Source: Acephala macrosclerotiorum (Eukaryota; Ascomycota; Leotiomycetes; Helotiales; Mollisiaceae). From it: a stretch of 64,000 nt of DNA. Each line of letters starts with the position of its first letter. Within the stretch, counting starts at the first letter, position 1. A program made the translations under genes and the position numbers. Below are positions 12,870 through 24,637 of this stretch, in pieces. The stretch lies in NCBI GenBank assembly GCA_014904845.1, contig MU119286.1, positions 1 through 64,000 of the forward strand, in the 5' to 3' direction. Under the pieces are notes generated by a model. That model was given only the letters and a program-made list of their open reading frames with translations. It did not search any database and was not told where the DNA came from.

Positions 12870-14520
12870 TAAATTTACCTTACTATTATCACTTCAACCA
12901 TAGGTAGAGTCGATAAATCAGCACTTGTAATCTCCGCAGTAGAAGCAATTAAAAGCGAAAGACTTAATTATACTAGAGAAGTAAATAGAAAGTTTAAAGT
13001 TTATTACACGATTATTATTAAAAGATTAAAAAGTATTATTAAAATTAAACGAGAAATCTAATCATTCTACTATTAAACTTTTACTAACGAGCAAAAAGAG
13101 CTTTTAATTACTCAAATTAATAAGTTTATAAACCGAGAAATATTTTCTATTAATTAAATAATTAAAAACTTTATAAAAAAAATTAAATTAATTAATTTAT
13201 TTAACGTTATAAATTTAAATTTAAAAATATTTATTTACGAAATATCGACAATTTGCGCTTTTTTATAAAATAAATAAAAATATTTATAATATTTTTTATA
13301 CTAATAAAATCTTTATTTATATTTATTTTAATTTATTTAATATTTTAATATTTAATATAATTAAAATATTTAATTAATTTAAATTATTGAAAAATATTAT
13401 ATTACGACGAAGAATTTTTATAATTTCGACGAAAAAAAAATCTTATTAATATAATACGTACAATAAAAAAAATTATAATTTTAAAAATATATAAATTTAA
13501 TTATATTATTAAAAATAAATAAAATAAAAATAAATTTTTTTATTTTTATTCGTTTATGTATTTATTATTAATCGAATAATATTTTTATTTTTTATATATT
13601 AAAATAAATTAAACGATTTATAAAATATAAATTTAAATAGTAAAATATCTTTTATTATTTCGAATAATAAATTTAAATTAATTTAATTATAGCGAGTTTT
13701 TAAACGTTTTATTTAATTTATTAATTCGATAATAAAACGATTTTTTTTAATTAATAAATATTTTTTTTTACGTTAATATAAAGTTTATTAATTAATATAA
13801 TTTTTATAAAATTATATTTTTAATTTCATTATTTTATATAACGTATAAATTTCAATTTTTAAATATAAATTTATTTTAATTACTTTTTATAATATATTTC
13901 TAAAAATTAAAAAAACTTATATCGAATAATAAAAGTTTAATTATTATATTTAAACGTTTTTTTATTTGCTTTTTAAAAATACTTAAAAAACGTTTTTTAT
14001 ATATTAAAATATTTAATATATATTCGAAAAATTTAAAATTTTATTTATTGATTATTTTAATATTATTTTTCAAATTATTAAATTTACGATTTATTTTAAC
14101 GTATTAATTAATTTTTTACGATTTTTTAAAAATATTAAAAATATTCACTATATGAAAATCGAGTATAATAAAAAGTTTAATATCGAGAATAATAATAATA
14201 AATAATATATTTAATATTATATTAAATAATTTTTTTAAAATATAAAAATCGAAATTTTTATCGAAAGTAATTAAAATAATAATTTATTAAACCGAGATAA
14301 AAATTAAAATTTAATTAAATAAAAAAATTAAAAAAATAAAAAACGATTAAAAAAAATCGTTCGTTAAATAACGAAGTAATTATAAAAAAAATTTAATAAA
14401 AACTATTTTTATTTTATTTATTTCATTATAAAAAACTTTCGTTAAAATTAAAAAAAAAACGATTAAACTTTAAACACTTATTTTAAAGACTTTAAAAGCT
14501 AGTATACTTTTTTTTTAGCC
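12870..14520 (+). mobile_element. RIP-degraded pogo/Fot1-like transposon relic (tentative)
   Basis: This second AT-rich tract begins with a partly readable plus-strand frame. From about 12910 it gives VISAVEAIKSERLNYTREVNRKF, and near 13090-13190 EQKELLITQINKFINRE followed by a stop and IIKNFI. That arrangement resembles the HTH_psq/CENP-B-type DNA-binding N-terminus of fungal pogo-family transposases, in which a gap of this size separates the two helices. Beyond about 13250 mutation is too heavy to read a catalytic domain. No terminal inverted repeats were found. The family call rests on the N-terminal pattern only. Confidence 0.45.
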
Positions 14521-14743
14521 CTTCAAAACAATAGTAAAAAATCATTTAAAGTTTAGTAATTACATTAAAAATAATTATATCGAATTTAAAGTCGAAATAA
14601 ATAAAACGTAATAAACATATAATTAGATTACTAAAAAAATTCGAATATAAAAAATAATTTTGCGCGATTATATTTAAATAAATAATAGTTTTTTGGTTTA
14701 AGTTTTAAGTCAATTAATAAAATGGTTGTAGTTTTACAAAATT

Positions 14744-15336
14744 TTGAAGTATAGTAGTAATTTGATAAATGGGGGTGTTTTTAACCGGGTGCTCGCTAAC
14801 GGGAATTCGGTTACGCCACTAAAGGACCGAAAATTTAGGGACGTGGGAAATCTTCAATATGGGGAACGTCGCTTACACGTATCCTCAGAATGCGGGACTC
14901 CACAATCCATGGACGCATTCTGGGACTCCGTTCCCAGTGCTTGTGCGACATTGGGGATGCAAGTGATCTGCCGAGACCCCATGTTCATGCACAATCCTTC
15001 CCTGATTCCATCGTCTTTCCCTGCTCTCCCTCCAGTGCTGCTGACGATAACTGCCAGTAAGTGTATGGAAATTGTTGCTCCCTCCATCGGGGCCAAGCAT
15101 AACAGTAGTCATCAGAACAAGAGGCCTCTCCAAGGCCTCTGAGAATGGAACTTGGCCTCCATCGTAGTCAATCAGTTAAGTTAGTTACAAAGTCCTCCTT
15201 TTCACCTTCCTACTAACCACAACTGCCTAGTCTTTTATTTCAATTACAGAGAATGATCGGTGACGAAAATCATTGACTCCAACGATGTCTTGAGAGACCT
15301 AAAAGATATGTTGGACATTTTGCAGGCACTTTGCGA
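14744..15336. other. Intergenic spacer with no supported gene
   Basis: Composition returns to normal at about 14760. Open frames exist on both strands (14744-15142 plus, 14854-15133 minus), but they overlap each other, none shows a family motif, and they may be decayed sequence upstream of the MFS pseudogene. Confidence 0.5.
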
Positions 15337-17015
15337 ATGAGACCAATCCAAGCCGCTACCTGGCTCGCGTGCGTAAGTACTCTTCTTTTCCGCTTTGCTC
15401 TATTCAATGAGCTCGAAACAGCTTAGAGGACCGAGTCAGCGTGTATCCCCAATTCAAAGGAAAAGGCAGCATAACATGGGCATGGCTAACGAATGTTCTC
15501 CAGTGGTCAACCTGGACACTAGGATTACTTCAGTTTTACTTACTTCCATTTACCCTTACAAGTCCGGCAAAATACTTGCATGTACAACAAGCAAGATCTC
15601 AGAAGCCAACACAATAGCCATGCTCTCTCGGTCCATCGGCGCTGTGATCTTTGGCGTCGCTTCAGATCAGTATGGAAGAAAGATTCCCCTTCTGGTTGAC
15701 CTTGTCTTGCTTGCAATCTTCACACTCTGCAGTGGATTTGTCAAGACATATGGTCAATACTGGGCGTTCGCTTCCTATTTGGTAATTTCGGTATCTTGAG
15801 ATCCCTAAAGGAAACATTGTTGACTTTGAAATAGGAATTGCGTATGGTGGAGTGTATGGGCTCATCATAGCAACTTGTCTGGAAGCTACCAAGAAGAGCG
15901 AGAGGGATCGTGGCTGGTCTCACCCAGCAAGGCTTTGCTGCGGGATATATGCTGGCTTCCGGTTTTCATCTTGCGATGTGTAAGTGAACCACTTCCCTGA
16001 TTCTCAGCCCTGAACACAGATCAAAGCTGAACATGTATCCACCACAACGGACTATGTATAGCAAGACCTCTACTGGCTCGGCGCGGCACTGACCGCCCCG
16101 GTTCTCCTTCTGCGCCTCTTTCTCCCAATCTTCTCCGTCACAACATCGGCAATTGAAGACGACAGCATCGCAGCCGGAGACATGGATGCTCGCACAGTTG
16201 TCGGTGGAAATCTATCCTTCTACAAAAAGCTGAGATCTGTTCTTCGATACCACTTCCTAGCACTAGTTTATATGGTTCTCCTATCTGCTTGCTTCTCTAC
16301 CATGGGTCATGGGCCATTTGACCTATACCCAACATTCCTGACAACACAAAGGAAACTGTCAGTCTGCGAGGAGACATGGGTCACCATCTTACTCCAAAGC
16401 GGAGGTATTTGCAGGGGAATGGTAGGCGGATATCTCGGGAACCGCTTCTCTGAAATGGGTTCCATTTTGTTTCGCGATCTTCGCTGTTCCATTCCTACTG
16501 ATCTATGCTCTCCCCTCCAAATGGAACCTCGCGCTTGGAGCTTTCTTCATGCAATTCGGATATGGTGGAGCAATTGGAAATCTCAGAAATATCTTCCAGC
16601 AGATATGTCCCCATTCAGGCATGAAAGCAGCGTTTGGAGGCGTGGCGTATAATTTGGGAAATGCCATAAGTGCCATTGCACCGACAATTGAAACAAAGCT
16701 GGGAGAACAGTTCCTGACTAAGGGAGGGACACCGGATTACGCCAAGACGCAGCTGATCTTGGTTGGAATTGTAAGTGAGAGATGCCCGGTCAGGGGGCTC
16801 AAGCCTTTGCTGATTAGATATAGTGTCTAGGACTATTGATTATCTGCCTGGGGCTGATGCCTCTAAAGAGATTGAACGAGGACTGGGATATTGAGGACTC
16901 AAATGCGGAGGTTCCGCATGCTGGCGACCAAAGAGCTGAACATGAACTGGGCTCTGAAATTCGAAAAGGAAGTCAATCAGAGGCAGTACATATCGAGAAT
17001 GTATCGCAGGCTTGA
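15337..17015 (+). pseudogene. MFS carboxylate transporter (JEN/SHS-like), frameshifted
   Basis: Fragments of one 12-helix transporter can be read in order but in shifting frames. LLQFYLLPFTLT near 15520 is followed by RSIGAVIFGVASDQYGRKIPL at 15630-15700, the MFS loop 2-3 signature. Then come GIAYGGVYGL, ARGIVAGLTQQGFAAGYMLA and QDLYWLGAALTAP. A segment HGPFDLYPTFLT corresponds to the JEN signature region, where HGSQD is usual. Last are FMQFGYGGAIGN and GVAYNLGNAISAIAP. Frames break near 15590, 15890 and 16460. A final intron (16771-16823, GTAAGT...TAG) joins LVGI to CLGLLIICLGLMPLKR and the stop at 17013-17015. JEN-type proteins import lactate, pyruvate and similar monocarboxylates with protons. 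The proposed start (ATG 15337, then a GTAAGT donor) is weak. It converges on the sugar transporter downstream. Confidence 0.75.
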
Positions 17016-17379
17016 TGGACAGGCACACTTGTGCGGGCGAATATCAGGAGGTGCTTGTATCTGCAATTCAAAGATTTTCATGGACATGACATGCCTTTAT
17101 TCACCTGGGAAGCTCGATATATTAACATTCCATGCTCGAGTAAACGTCAATTTCATCTTACACTTTTGGAAAGTCAGAGCTTAAATTAAAAGATGTGCAG
17201 TGGGGGTTAGCGAGCGTCGTGAATGACCGAGTAAGGTAACAGGTCTAAAAACCCCGAGAGGGTGCTGCGCAACAGTGATGTGGCCATTAAATAGTCGCAG
17301 ATGTGATGTACTACCTCCATGAAGTACCGCAAGGAAACTCCAATGACGCCGGAAAGCCAAAGAGACGGAGCTCCCAAAA
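17016..17379. other. Convergent intergenic spacer
   Basis: This 364-bp gap separates the 3' ends of the broken carboxylate transporter (plus) and the sugar transporter (minus). It must hold both 3' untranslated regions. No further gene is visible. Confidence 0.6.
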
Positions 17380-19108
17380 TTATTCCTCCAACCTAGTCCC
17401 TGCAAATTCTCTAGGCGGAACTCCCATTTCAAACAACCTATCAATCTCCTTAAATGTGCGTCCTTTCGTCTCGGGGTAATACATCCAGATCCCTATGCAA
17501 CTGACTCCCAATATACCTCCATAAATGAATGCGATCTTGCCTCCAAGGTTCGCATCATCAGGATTCATCGCAAATGGCAATAGTACCCCAGACACTGCTC
17601 CTACTAAGCCGTTGGTGACTGTAGCGAGAGACTGGGTATGTGAACGCAAGGACGATTTCGACACCTCGGCGACAATGGCCCACGCTACGGATCCGATGGT
17701 CGATTGATACGTGAAGGACCATATGGCCATGAAAAAAACTTGGGCCCAAATGGCGGATTTTGAGGGGATGGTAGCGGTGATGCCGATCATAAAAAGCGCA
17801 GCTGCAAGTATGCATGCGCCGTAGAGCGCAGTTCCTCTTCTCCCGTACCGTTCGACAAACACCCACCCAACCATATTGCCAACCAGCATGACGAAAGAGA
17901 GGCCAACCGTAGCGTTGAAAGCTGCACCTGTACTAAGTCCTCCAAGTTCGAGAAAATATGCCATATATCCGATTATCCAGCTCATTCCACTGACACTCTG
18001 GATGAAGAATGTGCTCATAGCAATCAATGTCCGGAATGTATTCTTGCCCTGGAAACACTCCCTGAAACTTGCTTCTCTCTGAGTCTTCGCCTGGGTCTCG
18101 AGGTCTATCTTTATCGAAGCAATGAATCCCTCTACATCGAAATCCGCATCGTGGAGTCGTCGTGTGTTCTTCATCGCTTTATCAATTCGTCCTTGCGCCA
18201 CCAAACAGTATGGAGATTCGGGAAAGAAAGGTAGGATTAGGAGGGCGATACCGCTGAAAATCCATTGCACGGCAAAGAGAATGCGATATGAATTTGCATT
18301 GTCGAAGTATTGGGTCTGCCGCATCACGACATATGCTAGACATTGACCAAAGACAATGCTCCAATTCACGGCAGATGTAGTCGCGCCTCGAAGAGAGAAT
18401 GGGGCAATTTCGGCGCAGTAAGTTGGAGCAATGGTGATGAAAACTCCGAGGGGAATGCCAGTGAGAACTTTTCCTCCAAAAAGGAGCGGAAGGTTCCCTG
18501 GCGAGGAGAACCACTGCAGGAAGACGCCGGCAATGCTGAGCACTGGAAGCAGTTAGCATTGAAGAAAAAGAAAAGATTGAGGGCTTACTGTAGGAAATGA
18601 GCATGAAGAACTGCCTTCCCCATTTCTTAGCCCCGTACCCTGCTATGATACCGCCAAAGAGCAATCCAAACAAACTTGCTCCACCAAGGCCCAATTGCCA
18701 GATGGCAGGTACCACAAATTGGCCTTGGAATTCCTGCCCATAATCTTGCCTGAATCGATCGATTGCGAGCACGATCTATTGTCCATCATCAGCCTGGAGA
18801 GCTGGAAATGAGAGCACTGCGTTATCATAGTATATAGCTTTGCAGAGAAGACGTACCGAGCTAGCCAGCCCATCATAACCCCACATGATACAAGTAAACA
18901 ACGAGTATCCGCACCACCAAAGCGCTTTCGGGTTTCTCCTTATCGCCTCCTTCCAACCCTGCGCATGCTGCCCTGCCTCGAATGCCCTAGCTTTCCTCAC
19001 TTGCTCGTCGTCTTCTGTCGTCCCCATTGTGTTCAGCCGCACCAGATCCTCTCCCATAAAGAGACTCTCTCTTTTGACATTCCGCTCGACCATATCTTCG
19101 TTTGCCAT
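17380..19108 (-). CDS. MFS sugar/H+ symporter (MAL-type, alpha-glucoside-like)
   Basis: Three exons (19108-18857, 18775-18589, 18542-17380) give 533 residues, the usual length for fungal sugar porters. Introns are 18776-18856 (GTACGT...CAATAG) and 18543-18588 (GTAAGC...TTCCAG), and both keep frame. After a hydrophilic N-terminus with WWCGYSLFTCIMWGYDG (helix 1), the protein shows PAIWQLGLGGASLFG, FLRG-type loop SLRGATTSAVNW, PESPYCLVAQGR (PESPRWL variant), ERYGRRGTALYG and the C-terminal PETKGRTFKEID signature. The family imports maltose and related glucosides or other sugars with protons at the plasma membrane; the exact substrate cannot be read from the sequence. It is intact, in contrast to the two catabolic pseudogenes beside it. 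Confidence 0.92.
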
Positions 19109-19637
19109 TTGGCGCCTTTTGTTCCGTTTCAGAATGCAGAGCAGTGCAAGAACGACCGTCCCAAACGCAGAAAGGGAAACAGGAAGTCACAACGCTGCCA
19201 GCGCGACTCAGAATAGGTACAACACTCTACAAGAATTGCCCCGCAAATTCTCAGATAGATAATGTAGAAGTCAGGATGCAGACATGGGAATGGTCTCCGA
19301 TATCTCTGTCAATCAATGCACACGGAACAGAGATGCCGGAAGGTAGAAGGGAAGGAATGGAATGCTTGGCGCGTCGCGAATGTGATGGAACACCAGATGA
19401 AACCTGTTGTAATTTGGTTGTCGCGGAGCCTCAAATTTTCTGGACTCGGATGTTGATGTGGCGTTAATAATTTCGGTCAGTGAGACTTTATTTGCTTCTT
19501 CGTGACATGTTGGGTTTCAGCCGCTACGGCAAGAGGTAGCGCAGGACCAAACATCAGAAGACTCGGTTTTCTTTATTTTCGGCGCGTCTTGATCTGTGAC
19601 TGAGAATCTTCCTTTCTGGTATAAGTTTTGTGGCTGC
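19109..19637. other. Upstream region of the sugar transporter
   Basis: About 530 bp of normal composition between the transporter start and the MITE. Short open frames overlap the transporter's first exon on the opposite strand and look like shadows. No binding site could be assigned with confidence. Confidence 0.5.
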
Positions 19638-19646
19638 CATCCGAAC

Positions 19647-20099
19647 CAATCTTATTGCCAAGAGTGCGATTCTTTTGAATCACACTCTTGCACTTGAGGT
19701 GCGGGCGGGCTGCAGGGGGGTTGACCGCCTATCTAATTAGGCATTCTGCTATAGCTACCCGCATTGAAACCACGACTTATATTCTAATCGCAACGTTGAG
19801 CTTAAAAATTGAAAAAATTGCTTGAATTTGAAACATATAATAAAATAAATTAAGCGCTATTCTGCACTTATTTTTTAAGTAGTTTAGTTTAATAATAGCT
19901 GCGCAATTAATTGATTTATTCGATCCTCGTTTTAATGTTTTTACGCCAAGAAGTACTAAGCTCTTTTAGCTGAAACTAAGCCTTTTTAAAGTTTTTCGAA
20001 TCACGTTTTTTTGGGGGGGGGAGAAAGGGAGAGAAGGGAGCCACGTCGCAATGTCAAGAGTATAATTCCAGAGGAATCGTACTCTTGGTAATAAGATTG
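19647..20099. mobile_element. MITE, Mutator-like (9-bp target duplication)
   Basis: A 453-bp element with imperfect terminal inverted repeats of roughly 46 bp. The left end reads CAATCTTATTGCCAAGAGTG and the reverse-complemented right end CAATCTTATTACCAAGAGTA. Each terminal repeat itself folds (CAAGAGTGCGATTC pairing with GAATCACACTCTTG). It is flanked by CATCCGAAC (19638-19646) and CATTCGAAC (20100-20108), a 9-bp target duplication with one C-to-T difference. Duplications of 9-10 bp are characteristic of the Mutator/MULE superfamily. No transposase is encoded; the interior is AT-rich with a G-run near 20012-20020. Confidence 0.75.
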
Positions 20100-20108
20100 C
20101 ATTCGAAC

Positions 20109-20608
20109 GATATATTATTACAAATCTGGTTCTCAGACCAGCTGTGCACGTGATGCGGCCGCTAGCCTGGCGTAGTTTTATATTCGAAAGTTTTTTTTAT
20201 TTATTTTGTATTTTAAAAACTATTTAATAAATTGAATAAAAAGATTTTATTTATAATTAAATTATTATATATATTTTAAAAACAAATTTAATTTTAATAT
20301 TTATTTTTAATATATAAATAATATAATAATTTTTATTTTATAAAATATAATAATTTTTATAAATAATACGTACTATTTTTTCAAATATTAAATGTTTTAT
20401 AAATGGATCGAATTAATAAATTAAAAGTTATAATTTTAAAAAGTTGATTATTGGGATTCTTATACGCCGCACGCCAGTTGAATTCTCCCAACGCCGTCCC
20501 CGACTTTTCTTCCATTATCTGTGGTTATGTATCTCGACTTGAAACAAAATGGATATTACCCATGACCTAGAAGATCCCTTGTAAATCCAGGCACCGGCCT
20601 GGACTTGG
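20109..20608. other. AT-rich spacer, part probably RIP-mutated
   Basis: 20180-20450 is strongly AT-rich and without open frames, again resembling RIP product. Normal composition resumes at about 20450. No gene is seen. Confidence 0.6.
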
Positions 20609-21709
20609 CTATAGGTGCCTTCCCCCATCCATCTCTGGTATTGTCGGACCTATATATGATCCCGGTTGCCTAGGGCTAGGAGGGCCCAAAATCTTCGGTG
20701 AATACACTGATCCATAGAGCGTCCCCGAGTCGCGTATGGACCTGTGATTTCCGCCCGCTTCCGATTCTTGACGAGCCGATTCCACAGAAGAGCTGCGCCG
20801 CCGCTTCATAAAGATCCACCAGATCATGAGCGAGATGAAAACGACGCCCAAAGCGGAGCCGATGGATATTCCTGCTATGGAACCTCCATTGAGATTGGAC
20901 GAGGGGGGTGCTGCAGTTGGGGTTGGAGAGGAAGAAGATGTTGTGAGCGTCGTTAAAGTTGAGGTGGTAGAGGACGGGGAGGATGTTGTAGTGTCGCTGG
21001 CTCCAACACCTGTTAAGGAGCCTGCTCCGTTGGAATTTATGGTGAGGTCGACGGTCTTGGTGAGGCTGCTGTACGGACCACAACCATATCCGATAGAGCC
21101 ACCGAAGTACAAGTATTCAACACAGTAAGGCGTCGGAGCTGTGCTGCGATGGGCGATAAGCATGCGAAGAGGTCATGCGGCGTATAATACCATTTTGAAG
21201 GGTGAAGGAACTCACCAGATCAGATTATTCGAGTTCGCTTGACAGGCAGTATTGCAAGGCACTCCAAGAAAGTCATAGCAGGTGGTTAATATGTCGGCGC
21301 ACAAAGCACTTCCTGTTGTCCTCTTACAACACCCCACCACAGATGCTCCATTCGTTCCGCAGATGAACTGTGCTGATGCGCAAGTGACAGGATCGGCTTT
21401 GTGACCAGTGTGTTAGCAACTTCACTGCTGCTCTCACGATATATGACCGGGAATCAGGACAAAATTACTGATACCTTCATTTCCATCAATCCAGCCACAA
21501 GTAGGATTGGAAATACCAGCTTGCCGCAACTGATGTGTGCCGTGGAATGCATTTGGAAAAAATGTTGGTTCAGGGTTTATGCCGATTTGGAGGCCCAGAT
21601 TATATTGTGTGCTTTTGGCTATCGGACTGAACAGCAAGGCATGTACGTGGCCGTAAAGCAGTGCCACAAACACCCACGAGGTAACAAAGCATCGTAGAAA
21701 TAGATGCAT
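20609..21709 (-). CDS. Secreted Cys-rich, Ser/Thr-rich single-pass membrane protein
   Basis: Three exons (21709-21475, 21396-21216, 21143-20609) give 316 residues. Introns are 21397-21474 (GTATCA...CAAAG) and 21144-21215 (GTGAGT...CGCAG), both frame-consistent. An N-terminal signal peptide (WVFVALLYGHVHA) leads into an ectodomain with about ten cysteines, including TCASAQFICGTNG, GCCKRTTGSALCADIL and NTACQAN. A Ser/Thr-rich stalk follows, then one transmembrane helix (GISIGSALGVVFISLMIWW) with a basic stop-transfer KRRRS and a cytoplasmic tail rich in Ser and Pro. The architecture is like fungal wall-stress sensors (Wsc/Mid2 type), but I do not recognise the domain, so sensing is an inference from layout only. 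The gene at 38800 has the same plan. Confidence 0.8.
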
Positions 21710-22435
21710 AGCTTCGCTCGAGACAACACTAGTGGAAGAGTTGCGATGATTCTTTCATACAACAGACTGGACCTAACGCGAGACCGTTCCTGCGTTGGAG
21801 ATAAATTTTGAAAGCACATGCGAGTATTGTTCTTGGAGCTTGGTGGTCAGCCCACAGGATCAGATCATTCTTGCATACGTCAACAGCAGCAGAGCTGAGG
21901 ACTAAGGATCCTTTTGTACTCCAATCAAATCCCGAACTATCAAGCCCGAAGTCGAGCTGGAAGCTTGCTACCAGTACATGGGTTTGCATGTGTTTTGGCG
22001 TCTGCAACTGATCGGGTTGTGGAAAGAGCCGCTTCAATGAGAATTCTGGATTCTTATCGAGCAAATCATTGTTGGCATTTTCAAAAGCCTCCTCGCTAAG
22101 CATCACCACAACACAACAACACCACAACACCCTTTTGAAAAAAAGCCTGTATTTGTGGACAGTTTGATAAAGCCAAGCCCGAGACTCACATGTGCCAAGA
22201 TTTCCGGCGCTTTCGTACAATCGGAATGGGATAAGCAAGCCCATTGCAATGCCTGCAGTCGGACTGTTCGAACCAGGCGGCACCCTACTTTAACTGTTCG
22301 TCAAAAGAGATCTGGTATTCGCAGCTAGGCTGCTCTGTAACATAGCTGAAAATCTATTAGTAGACTCTGACCCCCATCTCTAGTGTTGAGACTTTGTAAC
22401 TCCCGAACGTTGGTCATATCGATGACTTCGAACTC
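21710..22435. other. Divergent intergenic region
   Basis: 726 bp between two divergently transcribed surface-protein genes, so it should carry both promoters. A 184-codon minus frame (21729-22283) covers much of it but lacks any family motif. I treat it as chance. Confidence 0.5.
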
Positions 22436-23769
22436 ATGCAACTCTCAAGTGCTCTCCTATATCTCAGTTGCGCTCTTGGCACCGGCGCACAAGCATCGTT
22501 TTATGCCGCCATTAGCCAATACCCGCAGTTGTCCAACTTTACTTCTTTCTACGAGAACAACTTCCCTCTGGCAAGTGAGCTACTTACAAACTCTTCCACT
22601 GAACCCCACACTATTCTCGTTCCCAGCAACGACGCATTTGCAAAATATGAGCGAGATAACGGATACCCAATCACGGCTCTTTCGGCAACTGAACTCACAT
22701 CACTCATTCAATACCATGTCTTAGTTGGGCGACTGTCTAGCGCGAACTTCTCAGCGCCAAGGGGTCTCACGGCGCCATCACTTTTGGTTGGCGAGCAGTA
22801 CAACAATCGATCCGCAGGCGCAGCGCTTTCTGCTAACTTTTCAAATACTGCAAGTGCGAATGGTCAGGTTGTTTTCATCCAGTCAGGACTGCAGTCGAGC
22901 AGCAAGAAGTTCCGTGTGAGGGGTGCGGGACTCCAAAGCATAGAGGTGCGATCAGGACTATCATCCGATGCAAACTTGACGGCCTTGGATGGGATATGGA
23001 ATGGAGGAATGTTTCAGATAATCGATCAGTAAGTACATATCGTCCTAGAACCTCTCATGCACTCCACGCTTCAAATTACACGTCCCCTGCTAATATGAGT
23101 CCAGATTCCTCACTCTGCCTGAGCACTGCTCTACAACGATCCTCAACTCCAGCCTCAACTCCCTCGACAGCGCAATCACCCGCGCCGGAATCTGGGATGA
23201 TCTCGACGACAGCGCCAACTACACCTGCATCGGACCAACCGACACCGCCTTCGCAAATGCCCAGCATCCTGAGAACAACCTCAACGATTCAGCTCTGGAA
23301 AGTGTGATGAAAATGCATACATTTCCTCAGGTGCTATATACGAATTTCTTGGAGGACGGGCAAGTGTACTTGTCGGACAATGAGTTGAAAATACAGGTGA
23401 AGGTGAAGGGGGGAGAGGTGTGGTTTAATGATGCGAAGGTGGTGAGTCCGAATGTTATGTGAGTGGCTTTACTATCAGTTTCAATCTTGTGCTAGACTGA
23501 TAGTAGATGTAGCACCAATAATGGCGTTTTGCATATTGTTGACAAGGTATGTTTCGCCCATTAGCCTTGAAGTTAGGGGTTCGCGATTTCATGGACAATA
23601 GGTGATGTCTTCACTGGAGGATCTGTCAGCATCAAGTTCAGCGTCAGCAGTTCCATCACCAACACCAACGTCGACTGGGGCACCCTCCAAGTCCGGAGCA
23701 GCAATACGTGCCTTTCTTGATGTCAAGCTGGGTTTCTTAGTCCTTTTAGTTTTTGCCTTAACGCTTTGA
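22436..23769 (+). CDS. Fasciclin (FAS1) domain protein, GPI-anchored
   Basis: Four exons (22436-23028, 23105-23458, 23507-23546, 23602-23769) give 384 residues with all phases consistent. Introns are 76, 48 and 55 bp with GTAAGT, GTGAGT and GTATGT donors. A signal peptide (LLYLSCALGTGAQA) precedes a first FAS1 domain with the H1-like box TILVPSNDAFAKYE, the YHVL motif and a VVFIQSG strand. The second FAS1-like unit contains LNSLDSAITRAGIWDDL and IGPTDTAFANAQ and ends with GVLHIVDKVM. Many NxS/T sites suggest glycosylation. The C-terminus is a Ser/Thr/Pro spacer and a hydrophobic tail (VKLGFLVLLVFALTL) ending at the stop, as in GPI-anchor signals. FAS1 proteins act in cell adhesion at the wall. 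Confidence 0.88.
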
Positions 23770-24637
23770 TATTATTACCCGGCAGGGACTGGAAGTGCGA
23801 AGTAGCGAAGCTAGGAGTCCGGGGTTGGTATTGGACTAGCGAAGACCATTGGTTGCTTATTCTTTCGATGTATACTCAGATTAGAAAATAATTTGTCTGG
23901 CCTATGGGTTAAAATATTGACCGAAAGTAATAATAATATCGATAATTTTTACAAAACATTAAATTTTTGGTCAGTTTTTTTGGTTAAATTAAATATTATT
24001 ATAAAAATAAATAATAATATCAAATTTAAATTTAAAAATCCCAAATCCCAAATTATTTTCGCAAAATTAAATTTTAAATTGATAATTTATAATTCGAATT
24101 TCAATCGAATTGGAAAACCTTGAATTTTATTATACCACGTTTCGAAATTTGATCTTGGGGCTTGATTTTCCTGCTCGAATAGATAAGCATTGTCTTCCTG
24201 AAAGCGAGCCCAACTACCGTTATAACTGATATACAAGTAGTTGGTACCATTCAATCCGGTGCCTTTAATAATCAGATTTGATAGGGGAGCTGATACTCGT
24301 GTTCGTGTTCGCTTGAACTCCAATGAATCATATCATGTCAATAAGTATGATGTACTGCGCTTGACTTGATCTTTCATTCCTAAACGAAAGGATGTACGTT
24401 TGGTACAGGCCGACTGACTAAAGATGGGTACCAAAACGGGAACTAGCTGAAAACACCATAGTGTGATGACGGTGAATAGTCATTTTGATCTCGACTACAC
24501 TTGTACTGCGTAGAATCGTAGCCCTAGTCGACTTTCGAATTCTCATGGCATTAAATATATTCCATCCCTTTCTCCTTTTAATCAACTATTCAGCCCACAA
24601 TATCATCGGCGAAATTATACGCACAATCATTGACAAA
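23770..24637. other. Intergenic spacer with a small AT-rich block
   Basis: 23890-24110 is AT-rich. A minus-strand frame at 24087-24323 (78 codons, with GTGLNGTNYLYISYNGSW) looks somewhat protein-like and may be a gene fragment, but I cannot name it. The remainder is the presumed promoter of the next gene. Confidence 0.45.

Noticed and set aside
21729..22283. 184-codon minus frame between two divergent genes
   Set aside because: No motif or signal, and it covers what should be two promoters.
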